DNA of 64,000 nt, taken from the NCBI RefSeq assembly GCF_018687715.1, contig NC_056755.1:32142501-32206500 (forward strand). The letters are read 5' to 3'. Positions 47,601 to 59,111 of this stretch are shown piece after piece. The position numbers were made by a program, and so were the translations under genes. The stretch comes from Carya illinoinensis (taxonomy: Eukaryota; Streptophyta; Magnoliopsida; Fagales; Juglandaceae). The notes beneath the pieces were generated by a model. The model had not been told where the DNA came from. It saw nothing but the letters and a program-made list of their open reading frames with translations, and searched no databases. Numbering within the stretch: the stretch's first letter is position 1; every line of letters starts with the position of its first letter.

Positions 47601-48900
47601 CTACCAAATTATTCCAATGAGGGCCCACGTAAATTCCTCTCCTCAGCTAACACACTTCCACTCATTACTCTCCCTCTCTTTTCCTTCTTTCCGTGTCCCC
47701 CACTTCTCTCCCCATGTGCTTCTCTCAATGTGTCGTCCAATGGAATTATTTAATTGCTCCAATCTTGCACCCACCGGTTGACTCCACTCCTTTTCTATCT
47801 CTTTGTCGTCCAGCATTATATATATATATACATATGCCTCAATCAAGCACAGCTCCTACACGTCTATACTCCCTGCTTCAACTAATTCCAGCCCCCACAT
47901 CAACTTCTTTTCACATTCATCCCCAAAGAAATCTGGAAACTCTTTTACACGTCTCTTTCTTCCTTCTGTCTCTTTTATTCAAGCTGAAAATAAGTAGATA
48001 AAAATAACATTCAAACATAAATTAAAATAATAAAAAAAATAGATTATCACAAATATGTTATATATGTGAGGAAATATTGCCCAATTACATCATGGTTGTA
48101 AAATTAAGCATAAACATGATATTAATCTATTAAAAATCACAACTCATATTTATGCTTATTAACCATTTTTCCATCTAAAACCAATAATAATGTCATGAAG
48201 AATTTAAAATACATTGGTTTTAAATAGCTAAAAATATGCAATATCTCAGCTCAATCAGTTGGCTTCATCCCATATTCATGGAGGACTTTGAACGCCATTC
48301 ACAAATTCTTAAGTGGTGAAACCTTTATTTTGTCTTCACTAGTAGATCATCCACATACACTTCAACGTCGTGCCCCTATCTACCTATTGAACATTTTTTT
48401 TTACCAATTTAGTAGGTTGTCTAGAGATTCTTAAACCAAAGCAGCATGACATAGTAGCTATACAACCCTCTATTATTTATGAACTTAGTCTTTTCTAGGT
48501 CAATCTTTATTTAGCTTAGTTTGATTATATCCAATAGAAATGTCCTTGAAACTTTTGAGCTTATGTCTGACAATGTAGTCTACTATCAAGTCAAGGAAGT
48601 TATCTTTTAGGCATGCCTTGTCAAGGTTAATAAAGTCTACAGACATTCTCAATTTCCAATTTCTCTACCTTATCGGCACCACACTTGACTACCAATCTAG
48701 GTAGTGCACTTTTCAAATGAACTTGGCCTGCAAAAGCTTACTATTGCTTGATATTTCTTTGTGGATAACTTCTACCTATACTGTCTCATCCTCTTGGCTA
48801 GGGAATCCGTAAATAGCCAAGGTTTTGATATTCGCCACCACATGAGCTACAATGTCATGTTGTTTTGGTTGAAGAATGCTGGTAGAATAATTTTATACCT
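44650..48900 (-). mobile_element. Ty3/gypsy LTR retrotransposon remnant, interrupted
   Basis: On the minus strand, pol reads from ~48900 down to ~48245 and, after an inserted block, from ~46213 to ~44650. Segments seen: KLLQAKFI and a GKWR-type region, KACLKDNF, DISIGYNQ and EKTKFINNRGLYSYYVM (RT fingers/palm), VEVYVDDLLVKTK (RT catalytic YVDD), VSKWGIKANLEKTNAILEME (RT thumb), YYMLLQ (RNase H start), SYFTKWSKDET and HSFITNKGK (integrase), and PWKAKHLG near the end. RT-RNase H-integrase order defines Ty3/gypsy. Stops and frame changes are frequent. LTRs were not identified. Confidence 0.8.
46214..48244. mobile_element. ~2-kb insertion splitting the gypsy RT, unclassified and non-coding
   Basis: It separates two consecutive parts of the gypsy reverse transcriptase (YVDD side at 48245 upward, thumb side at 46213 downward), so it is a later insertion. 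It starts near TGTTGGATAATGG and contains CTGCAAGTATACAGGCG and ACAGGATCGAATCCACAGGG, sentences I recall as recurring in plant repeats. Parts inside: three ~57-bp imperfect tandem copies (46555-46690), a duplicated AAGAAAACAAAAACTGAAACT (46945-47010), and a CTGCTGCATGT-rich block (47170-47600). The right edge near TATGCA at 48240 is approximate. No target duplication was established. Confidence 0.5.
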
Positions 48901-49483
48901 TTTCTCACTCCCTCTCATGTAAGCATGTCAATTCTGCATATTTTAGTTTCCTACTTTTAATATTTATATAGAGCAGTTGTTGTACCTCCTATAATCATGG
49001 CAGGTTTGGTACATAAAGGTTCACAATTTAATGCCTGTCGGTATGATATCCAAATAAATGAGTTGTCAAAAATTTATATAGTAAATTACCAAATCTAGAC
49101 AATCACAAGTTATTTTACATTTTTTTAAATGTGGATTTAGTTGTAAATTTAGTAGAACATCACATTAAAGAAAATAAAAATTACTATTTATCATCTCTTT
49201 AGCTATCATCTTTTTATTGTCCCCTATCTTGATACTAATGATTGTAAAACTATTTGTTACTTTTCTCTTAACTAGAAATTATTTTATGTCACATCAATCA
49301 ATGATGGAAATTCTCTTTAAAAATAGGAAAATTTGGTCATAACCACATGTACTTCTGTCCATTTTTTTTCTTCAAGAAAATAACTAGTCATTAGTAATAA
49401 GAATCTTACTACAATGTACTAATTATGCAAATGATGGTGGGTCTTTTTTATTGTGAAAATCTCGTAAGCATAGTTGAGTTTTG
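48901..49483. other. Intergenic DNA, upstream of the gypsy RT remnant
   Basis: No domain is recognised. If the gypsy element were complete, gag-protease should lie here on the minus strand, but I see none. Confidence 0.4.
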
Positions 49484-51254
49484 ATTAAGGGTAGGGGTGA
49501 GAATCGGCCCGTCAGGATCGGATAAACTGACAAGACCGACTCGGGGTTGAGTTCGGTCAGTCTCAGTCTAGATTTTATAGGACTGAGTGTTTTCAATCTG
49601 GTCTTAGTCCAAAGATTTTTCACCCTGAACTAGACCGAAAGGAAATTAAAAAAAATTATTATTTATATATATTATTTATATAATTGTTGTATATAATTAA
49701 TTATATAATTATATATGGTATCAAAAAAAAAAAATTAATAGTCTAATATAGATTGTAGTTATACTTATACTAATATAGTTATACTAAATTACTATAACTA
49801 ATACTAATATATAGCTATACTAATAGTCTACTATTGATACTAATATACTATTATATAATTTATTTAGTTATACTAATCACTATAATTAATATAATTTAAT
49901 TATCACTATACTTATATTTAATCAATATAATTATCACTACACTATAATTTATATAGTTAGACTAATCATAATAAGTTAATAACTAAATTACTATAAGTAT
50001 AACTATATATATTTAGTATGAATGTATTATTATATTCTTTAATATATAACTATAATATATAATACTAGTATATGTTAATATATTAATATATTATAAGAGT
50101 TATAGTATAAATTATAATATAGAGATTATAATATACTAAATCACTATAACAGTATAACTAATACTAATATATAGCTATATTAATAGTCTACTATTAATAC
50201 TATTATATAGTTATACTAATCACTATAATTAATACTAATATATAACTATACAGTATACTCATATAGTTGTACTAATACTATTAGTCTATTATATAGTCTA
50301 AGACTCCCAATTCTAATATAGGCTATATAGTTATAACTAATACTAATATTTATATTAATACGAATAATGTAGAATATAGTTATACTGACTGATTGATTCA
50401 ACAAAACTAATATTACTAATATAGTATAGCTATACTAAATTACTAATAGTCTAATACTAATACTATTATATAATTATACTAATCATGATTTCATAATAAT
50501 TAAATCATTATAAGTCTATAACTATATATATTTAGTATGAATGTATTATTACATTCTTTAATGTATAACTATTAATTATAATATATAGTACTAGTATATA
50601 TTAATATATTAACATATTATAAGAGTTATAGTATAAATTATAATATATCATATATGTATAAATTTATAATAGTATTAGTATAGTTAACTTAATATGTAAT
50701 ATGTTAATATTAAATCACTATAACTATAAACTACATAGAATATTAGTAATAAGAGTATTACTATTATTTAATATAGTTAATAGTAGTATATTACATATAG
50801 TTATTAGTTATAGTATTAGTACTAGTATATTATTAGTTATAGTAAATAAGTTAATAACTATTACTAATTTACTATATACTAATAAACTAATAGTACTAGC
50901 GTATTACTAATACATATATATTAATATATATAATAGTGTACTATATTTATAGATATTAAATTATAAATAATTTAATATATCACAATATAATTACATAAGT
51001 ATTAAACAAAATGCCCTAGGATTAAAAAAAAAAAGAAGAAAAAAAAGAAAAAAGAAGAAGAAGAAGAAGAAGAAGAAGAAGAAGAAGAAGAAGCAGGTCC
51101 AGGGTGGACCGAACGGACTAGACCATTCTGAATGGGACTGGACCGATCCTTAGGTTGTTCGGTCCGGTCTAGGCTGAGAAAATCCTGGACTGAATAGGTC
51201 TTGTCCGGTCCACAAAACCTCCCGAGACTGGACCGAACTCCTCCTAATTAAAGG
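49484..51254. mobile_element. hAT-like element with AT-rich core
   Basis: The flanks ATTAAGGG (49484-49491) and ATTAAAGG (51247-51254) agree at 7 of 8 bases. The element (49492-51246, 1755 bp) starts TAGGGGTGAGAATCGG and ends in the reverse complement of TAGGAGGAGTTCGGTCC. Both subterminal zones are rich in GGTCCGGTC/GACCGA words. The core from 49650 to 51000 is almost pure A/T with repeating ACTATAACTAATACTAATATA text. An (AAG)13 run lies at 51054-51093. Non-coding. Confidence 0.68.
51054..51093. repeat. (AAG)n microsatellite
   Basis: About 13 AAG units, inside the hAT-like element at 49492-51246. Confidence 0.95.
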
Positions 51255-51375
51255 TTTGCTTTCAGTTACAATGTTAGATGCTACCCATTGTGCAATTGCA
51301 TGCGGCATCGATTATGAGATCGATGTATTTTAACAGCTTTTTAGGATTCAAAGTTGCTCAACATTACCACCTTTG

Positions 51376-53389
51376 TCATTTAATCAGATGATTTTGAAAT
51401 AAAGGACTAAGTATTACCGTTTGGACCACCTTAGTATTAACTTGAGAGGCAGGATTTGAGAGTGCAGCTTTCACTTTGGAAGTTATTTTTCTGATTTTTC
51501 TAGTAGCCCTCACGATTTCTACCAACGAGTCATTCGCATCAGTGTGCTTCTCTTGCCTGATTGAAAGTTTTTTTTTTTTTAATGGTGGCACATGCTTGGA
51601 GATTGGCCAGCCTCTTATTCCGTGGTACCTCCACCTTTGCGTGATCCATTTCTCTCTTTTTCGAGTTTTGCTAAGGTTTAGCTGGTAGGAGGGATGCTTC
51701 TGGGTATTTGTTAAGTGGGGAAGCTTGGTTATATAGGTTCAGGTGTTGTATTGGGGGAGGGGGAAGAGGAGGTTGAGCGGTGGGTTCAGGTGCTGGATTT
51801 GGGTTTGTGTAGTGGGCTAGATTAGAGAATATTGGTGGGTTCAGGTGCTGGATCTGCATAGTGGGCCTATTATGGGCTTGGTGTTGTTGAGTGGGCTGGA
51901 TGTTTTGGAAAGGAGAGAAGGCAAACTTGGGCCTTCCAGTTGTTGTGGAAGAGATTTGGTTTTCTGGGATTGATTTTTTGGTGGGCCCTTCTTTTGAGCC
52001 GATGATTATGGTTGGGATTTGTTTTTCTAGTGGGCTAGGGGTTACTTTAAATTGGGAGATGATTTTTTGGTACACCGATGGGCCCTTATAATGGAACTGA
52101 GAATACTTGGTTCTGTTTCTGAGAAGCTGAAGGGGACATTTCTAGAAGTGTTTTGGTCAACATTTACTATGGAGATCTTCTATTGTGATTCACAGAGAGG
52201 ACAAGGATTGATTGGGGAAGTGACTAATAATGGGTTTAAGGCTTGTGTGATTTTTGACTGTAAGAAGTATGAACTGTTAGCATTGAATGAAGCCATCAGT
52301 TTATTAATGTGCCACTGTTCAGCATCTTCCCTTTGCTCAACTGTGAATTTTCCTGAGCTTTGGTTTTGATTTCCCGTAACTTCATTAGAGCCCGTCCACT
52401 GGGTATTTGCAAAAATGTGGATAGCATTGCTTTGATTTTCTACTATGGTGATGCAAGGACCCATCTCCATAAACATTTTTTCTTTTCCTTTGTGCATTCT
52501 GCTTCTTACATCGTGTTGGGTTTGTACTGTTGATCTGCTGCATTCTCTCTAATGCGGATTGGAGGCAGCTGGATTCTTGGAAGAGGCTGACTTTTGTTTA
52601 CATGCTGATGTACAGTGACGCACTGGGTTCCTCTGTGCTAATCATTTCCTCTTAATGTGTTGTTCTCAACTCTCATCCATAGCCCATATTAAGAGATTCT
52701 TGGTAGGACAGAGAAAATCGGGCAGGCTTGGGCTAGATGTCCTAGACATCCGCATGCATAGTAGAAGTCCAAGATTCTTTCATACTTAATGAGGATTTTT
52801 TCAGCTCCCTATTTGGCCTTGCTAGATCAAAGCCTTCTAGGAGAGGCTTTTCTATATTGATTTCCACTTTTATCCTAAGATATCTTCTCAAAGAGCTACA
52901 CTGAATATTGAAGCTCTACCCACTTCAATGAGATTGCCTAGAACCTGCCCTATTCTTTCTGCATTACGATTTGTAAGCATTTTCATTGGAAGACTATGTA
53001 TTTGGACCTAGTAGCCAGAATAGTTTAGTGCCACTTCATTGATACTAAGCCCCCAGTGGCCATTGCCTAAGCACCATATGAAAGCTTTTGAAGTTCCATG
53101 GCCTATTAACTAACACCCTTTCTCTATCTTGTTGGTTTGGAAAGGTAAATAGAAAAGTGTTGGTTTCAATATCTTCAATAATGAGGCTGATGATGAAACT
53201 CCATATTGCTTTAATTGTTGCATGAAAAGTGTGCTTATTCAAGGGTTTTGAAGATGTTAACTTGCCTACCAGAGTAAGATTAAAGAAGTGGTTTATTGGG
53301 CTTGCCTCTGGCTCTAGCTAGAGATCACTCCATGTTAGTGCTTGTGCTTTCCTTATGAACTTGTCTATGTCTGATTGCTGGGATGTCAT
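51376..53389 (-). pseudogene. LINE ORF1 (DUF4283 plus zinc knuckle), degenerate
   Basis: Starts at the ATG at 53389 (MTSQQSDIDKFIRKAQALTW), meets an in-frame TAG after about 23 codons, then continues in frame. It reaches a DUF4283 domain with TFHATIKAIWSF, NTFLFTFPNQQDRERVL and RPWNFKSFHMVL at 53242-53045. A CCHC-type knuckle with CGCLGHLAQAC lies at ~52780-52712. A proline/glutamine-rich tail follows (52075-51671), then a lysine-rich C-terminus ending near 51376. DUF4283-zf-CCHC_4 is the usual Gag-like ORF1 of plant L1-type LINEs. The stop and frame changes make it a pseudogene. No ORF2 follows. Confidence 0.72.
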
Positions 53390-53645
53390 AGTGGTAGTGA
53401 GGAGCAAATTTGTTTTGGAAATGTTGGATGTGTTTTTGGTAGATTAGATGGAGGGCTAGGGTTGTATTATGCGTGATGGGGAATGGATGGAGTTTGTAAA
53501 GTTATGTTAGATTGTTTTCTAGTTTATGGAGGGAGGTTATAATCTTGACGAGAGGGACTACTAAGAGGGGAACAACTCACGCACGAGGTAGAGAGCACTC
53601 GTCTTGGAGCGAGTTTGGATTTTTTTTGCTATTGCACTTGCATGT

Positions 53646-54404
53646 GCTTTTGTCCATTTGCGATTAGCCTCATGTGTCTTGTTTTTTGGATTAACCTTAC
53701 GTCGAACTAAATAATTTAGATTAAATCCCTCCATCATATTTTTTATTCACTTAAATTAACAGACGGCATGTGGCCTGTAATATGTCAAGCTATTTTTTCT
53801 TATTTGAAATTTTTAAAACGAAAATATAGAAATAAATTTTTATTAAATAAGTCAAAATTAAAAAGCAAAAAATATAAAATTGGAGGTTTGTAGAAGGGGA
53901 CATCTCCCCTCCCCATTGGTGGCCACAACATGGCAACAAGTGAAGTCAAGCTACTCAAGTGGTGGCTGCGTTTGGCTAAACACATGGTGGCCATGCTCCA
54001 ATGTTTGGCTGGCCAAATCCGACCGGTGTGGCCATACCATTACGGTGGCTGAATATAGTCACCCACATGCTGGCCATATTTTGGCCCCCATAAAATAGCC
54101 GAACACAGCCACCTTATGGTGGCTACCAGTGGAGAGGGGAGATTTCATTTCCCACAAACTCCTAAATTTGTTTTTGCCAACTTTCTAAATAAAAGTATCA
54201 AAATTTATTTTTTTATTTTATATTTTATATTTTGAAAAAAGAAAACAGGCTTGACAAGTGGTAGGCTCACCAAATTACACGTGCCACCATTAATTGAAAT
54301 GAACAGAAAATGTGACAAAGGGGTTTGATCCACATAATTTAATACCACATGATGAAATCCTTAAAAAAGTGCATTGAGCTAATCACAAATAGGCAAAAGC
54401 AAAC
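53646..54404. mobile_element. Foldback element with ~250-bp inverted arms
   Basis: The left arm from GCTTTTGTCCATTTGCGATTAG is matched by the reverse complement of the right arm (GCTTTTGCCTATTTGTGATTAG). The match continues through a TCATATTTTTTATTCA-like block, GCATGTGGCCTGTAATATG versus GCACGTGTAATTTGGTG, a GTCAAGC block, and GGAGGTTTGT...CATCTCCCCTC. The short loop (53920-54110) is rich in GGTGGC/GGCCA words. Long arms suggest a Mutator-like foldback MITE. No 9-bp duplication was seen, so the class is unproved. Confidence 0.65.
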
Positions 54405-55353
54405 GATAGCTATGACCAAATTCCCTAAAATAATATCCCAAAACTATGTCATTATTACAATGTTAGTTGTAAACTCTATTGATATAAAGGTATTTAATAA
54501 TTATTAAATGTTAGTTATAACACATTGACACAATAAAGATGAAACAATTAATTACTTTCTATTGTTTTTCTTTTAAATTGCATCAGTCATCATTACATGT
54601 TAAACTCTTATAGGCCAAAGCAACGAGGGACCAAAACTCTATTATTTCATTTTGTTGTAAGTGTCTTTAAAATTATTAGATTATCTTATAATATGGATGA
54701 TTTGATACTTCCAATCAATCGTAAACATGCTGTAAGACTACAATTGCTTGTATAAGTCTTTTAAACATAGTTTTGAATACTATTTTGTTCCAATATTCTA
54801 GCCAGAATTCTCAGTTCCGATGTAGTATCTGACACACTATACTTTCTCATTCCGTTTTGCTCTAAATCTCAACTCCCTCTTGCCTATTTTAGCTATCCTT
54901 GTCTATTGCAGCCATTTTAATCGGAACCACATTTCGTTCTAGACTATTTTTATGGCAACTTTGTATTTTCTTAAGTTAGGATGACATTTTTATAAATTTA
55001 AAATCTAAAAGGAATTTATATAATTTTTTATTTTTTATAACCTTAAATATGTCCATTCATTCTCTCTTTTCTTAAGTCTTATTATTTTTAATAATTTTTC
55101 TAGCTATTTTCTTTTTTCTTTTATTTTTATTTTTATTTTTATTTTTATTTTTTTCGGGTGTCACAACTCAATTTTGTATTTTTTAATATTATCTTTTAAC
55201 ACAAATATCTCTACCATTTTATAAATCATCAATTATCTCATACACACACACACACACACACACACTTACACACACACTTAGATATACATGTATTTACATG
55301 GATGGAACTATGAGTTTTTTCTTAGAGGCAAGCCAATATAAAGACAAAAGCAT
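54405..55353. other. Intergenic DNA
   Basis: No gene is seen. An (AC)n microsatellite lies at 55241-55265, with further ACACAC words to 55279. A (TTTTTA)n-like stretch lies at 55120-55152. Confidence 0.5.
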
Positions 55354-56287
55354 GTAGATTGTAGGAATGGACAGTTGGGGTCAGGCCTCAGCCCATCCAT
55401 GTATCTCCCCTAATCTGCATGGTATTGGAATAATAGTTTGCCCAATTTACGGAGCAAGTGGACTAGGCAGGAAAAAATATCTCATCAAGTGGGGCGGGTT
55501 GCAGGTAGGATATCCACCCGCCCGCCCACCCCACCTTTATATAAACAAGAAAAAACCTTAATTTCAATTTCTAGCTTTTTAACCTAGTTGCCCTCGCCAC
55601 ATCTCAGGCTCACCCCATGGGCCTTGAGCTATTCTTCTTCTTCGACCTTCTTTCTCTTCTCATGTTTATACCCTTTTCTTCGTAGCTTTTTTCTTCTTTT
55701 TCTCTTTATCTTCTCATTGTTCTTATTCTTCTTCTTCTTTGCATTATTCATCTTTATCTTGTCCTTTTTCTTCATCTTCTTAGAGTTCTTCATGTTTGTC
55801 TTAGGTAAGTCTGATGTTGTGGTTCTCTAGTCATGAACTAGAGATCCACAGCCACATTAAGTTGTTCTCTAGTTGCAAACCAGAGACCCATGGCGGCACG
55901 ATGACCTCTGGTACTAAATTGATTTTTATTCAATTATGTTGGATTTTCGTTCAATTTTGGTTGATTGTTTTCATTGGGTTTTATTTTTATTGGATGATTT
56001 TTCATTGTTAGATTCCTGTGATTTTTGTTGGATTTGGACTTGTAGTTTGGACTTTGAATCGTGGTCTCTATATGCCTTTCTCTCTATCACTCTCTCGATC
56101 TTCGTCTCGGGTGGCTGGATAGCTTGTTGGCCAATCCGCCCATTCGTTTGGCCAGGTAGGGTCACTTGCCCGTATAAGAAGAAGCCGAGTAGTAGAGATG
56201 AGGAAAGGCCCACCGCCCAAACGAGTGTGGGGGTTGGAATGGCCAACCACCTGCTGGCATAGGGTGGGCAATAGGCCTAGTAGATTC
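55354..56287. mobile_element. Possible hAT-like element
   Basis: GTAGATTG (55354-55361) and GTAGATTC (56280-56287) agree at 7 of 8 bases. The segment between starts TAGGAATGGACAG and ends, reverse-complemented, TAGGCCTATTGCC. Subterminal GC-rich words (CCCGCCCGCCCACCCC; CCAATCCGCCC) recall the other hAT-like elements here, but the terminal repeats match only over TAGG. The centre (55620-55790) is T/C-rich with many CTTCTT words and holds no accepted gene. Confidence 0.42.
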
Positions 56288-56480
56288 ACGCAATCTCCCT
56301 TTATATGAATATGCCCACATTACTAAAAAAATATCCAAACGTATTGAGTAAGAAATAATTATTGAACTCATTCAAAATTGACTGATTTAATAGAAAACTC
56401 TACAATGTTCCACAAATCCATCACAATGCACAAGTGAAGATAAAAATTAAGAGAATAAAAAAATTAAGTTTTTTGGTTGA

Positions 56481-57022
56481 GTGTTGAGTAGGTAGGGGTG
56501 TAAATTGATCCGATCGGATTCGGAAGGTGATGGACCGAGTTTCATCATTTTTTCCAAACCGGACTGGACCGAACATCCATAGGGATCGAACCGGACCAGT
56601 AGCTATCGGTTTGGTTGGTCCTTTTAGTTTGGTCCAAATATTTTTTTATTTTTTTCTTTCCAAATAAATTAATAAAAAAATTATTTAAATAACTAAATTA
56701 AAATTAAGCAAATTATTAATGTAAATTATGTAACTAACTCATTAAAAAAATATTTATATGGTCAACGATAATAAATTAGATAAAAATTATATCATTAACT
56801 TATATTATTGCTATATAAAAATAAAATATTAAATTATTAAAAATATTTTTAAAATATATATAGGAGTTTGATCCGGTCTAGTCTAAAATTTATAGACGCT
56901 AGGACAATACCAAATGGTTTTGGTCCACAATTTATGAGATCGAGACGAACAGATCTAGAGTTCAGTCTAGTCCAGTAGGTTTTTCCGGTCCAGACCAACA
57001 TGTTTACAGCCCTAGTGTTGAG
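56481..57022. mobile_element. hAT-like MITE (family C) with perfect 8-bp target duplication
   Basis: GTGTTGAG occurs at 56481-56488 and 57015-57022. The element (56489-57014, 526 bp) starts TAGGTAGGGGTGTAAATTG and ends in the reverse complement of TAGGGCTGTAAACATG. The left end carries a 4-base TAGG duplication. Subterminal zones are rich in CCGGAC/GGACCG words around an AT-rich core. A degraded relative lies at 1998-2295. Non-coding. Confidence 0.85.
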
Positions 57023-58061
57023 ATTGAATATTATATAATATAGATTAGGAATAGCTAGATTAGCCACTAGAGATTTGTTGCCTTCACTCTAATTATTAAC
57101 TTAATGGTGATCTAGATGTAACTAACAAAACCAACCAAAATAAACTAGTGGAAGATTTGAAGGGAAAAATATTTAAAAAAAAAAAAAAAAAACTAGAAAA
57201 TGACATCGTAAACTTAAGTTATTTACCAGATGGTTTTTTTCTTGAATATGTATCTACTTGCATAGACACAAAAGAAAAAGTTGTAAACAGACACAAAGAA
57301 ATCTTCTTGGCCACCGTGAGATGTGAAAAAAAAAAGGTAACATGAGAGAAATTTAATTAATGACAAAAAATATGTGCAAATATGAAAAAATTGTTAAGAA
57401 AACAAAAGAAACTTTAGAAATATGAAAAAATAAATGATACAAAAAACAAATAAAGATTATAGTGAGCTTATTAAAAAACAAAAGTATTTTAAAGTAATGA
57501 TACACCTTCAACTTTTTTATAGCTATTTTACAATTCATTTTTAAACAATTAATAAAATTATGTCACTCTAATAAAAATATATTTTAATATTACGAAACTA
57601 TCTGCCATTTCATGTAGAGTTGTAAAATAGTTGTAATGATATCCTTTTCCATATTTTAAAATGAGATTAATGTGCTAAATATTGTGTCTTGGGGGCCAAA
57701 TAATCTTATTTTGGGGGCACCTTAAAAAAAAATTAGCTACGTTATAAGGCTTTAAATCTTTTTTGAAACAAGGATTTAAAATATTTTTGAAACCATCTTT
57801 GTGTTCCACCCCCTATGTATTTATTCTGTTAATTATTATTTATATAGAGAGAGAGAGTTTATTATTAGTTATATATAGAAATGAACAGTAGATTTCATCC
57901 TTTTTTGTTTTATTCGGCTTATTTCCGTTTTATTCTCATCTAGTGTCTAGCTTTATGATATCTTCCCATTTTGTTTTCTTCTACTTCTTTCTCAAATGAT
58001 ATATTTTCCTTTTTTACTCTTGCTTTTATGATATATTTTCATTCTTTTTTCCTCCATTTGT
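57023..58061. other. Intergenic DNA
   Basis: No gene is seen. An A run at 57177-57191 and a short (GA)n at 57846-57855 are present. Short frames at 57148-57345 and 57353-57538 are lysine-rich translations of A-rich DNA. Confidence 0.5.
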
Positions 58062-58612
58062 TTCTCGAATGTCTTGAACTTCAGCAAAGAACTCATACCC
58101 ATAAAGATGAAATGAATATATATTGATTTAAAATCGTAAAAAAAAAAAGAAAAAAAAAAGAAAAAGAAAAAGATCTAAAGAAAAGAACAAAATTTTCTCA
58201 TACCATTAGATAAATTTATAGTCGGATTTGTACCAAAAAAAAAAAAAAAATCTATTCAAATTTGTAAGGATTGAAAGATGATTTCATACCCATATGTTTA
58301 GATTGAAAGAAAATCCCTTCAAATTTATATAAGTTTACTAGATAAATCATACCCATTTACACTCAACAAACTTAAGCAAAGAACAAAATTTCCTCAAACC
58401 ATTAGAACATTTCTCAAATGTCTTGAACTTTAGCAAAGAACTCATACCCACATAGACGAAACGATTCAAAATTGCAAAAAAATAAATCTAAAGAAAAGAA
58501 TAAAATTTCTTCAACCATTAGACAAATTTATGGTCAGATTTATACAAAAAGAAACAAAATTTGTTCTGATTTGTAAGGATTGAAAGAGGATTTCATACCC
58601 ATATGTTTAGGT
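58062..58612. repeat. Imperfect tandem duplication, period ~349 bp
   Basis: CTCGAATGTCTTGAACTTCAGC at about 58064 is repeated as CTCAAATGTCTTGAACTTTAGC at about 58412. The same order follows in both copies: CAAAGAACTCATACCCA, ATCTAAAGAAAAGAA, CCATTAGA, AAATTTAT(A)GTC, TTTGTAAGGATTGAAAGA and CATACCCATATGTTTAG. The first copy is extended by ~110 bp of related text containing another partial copy. Function unknown. Confidence 0.75.
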
Positions 58613-58793
58613 CAACATTTCAACTTCATTTGTCTGTTCCCTCCCTAGTTTCTTAAGAAACCTTTCGGTGGCATTGGCGTTTATGTTATTCCTTTTGAAT
58701 CTCAACATTGGTTGGGTATGATTTCTCTTTGCTACTCTCGGATGAACAATTTCTTGTTACACTCCCAAATTTGTTTATTAGTAGGGTTACGTA

Positions 58794-59111
58794 TGTTAGG
58801 GAATTACTTAAGTTGTTAAGGGTATTATCGGTTATGTATGTTCTTTAATTTAGTTGGGTCTAGACCGAGTCAATAGGCTGTCATAGTTAATGGGCCATGA
58901 TTTACTAGTAGGTTGTTATTTGTTAATGCACTAGTCCATGTATAGTGGGTTAGTTATTTTCCATTAGTTGCAAGTCTGTAATTCCTATTTAAGGCCAAAG
59001 CATTATGAATGAATCCATCAATTTGAGTCACAAAGAGCCGAGTGCATTATTGGAGGGTTTGGCTCCTCGAATTGCCAGAATTTATCTAAGTAAATTTCCT
59101 TGACCCTAACA
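58794..59111 (+). repeat. Possible solo LTR
   Basis: 318 bp with inverted ends TGTTAGGG and CCCTAACA. It has TATA-like CTATTTAAGGCC near 58985 and text typical of transcribed leaders after it. No 5-bp target duplication is seen (ACGTA versus TTTCC), so the ends may be wrong or the flanks decayed. Confidence 0.4.

Noticed and set aside
47135..48001. Several overlapping frames around 47.1-48.0 kb
   Set aside because: They arise in both strands from CTGC-rich repeat text inside a non-coding insertion.
55230..55290. CRISPR-like regular spacing of ACACAC words
   Set aside because: A plain microsatellite in plant DNA; no direct repeats with unique spacers.
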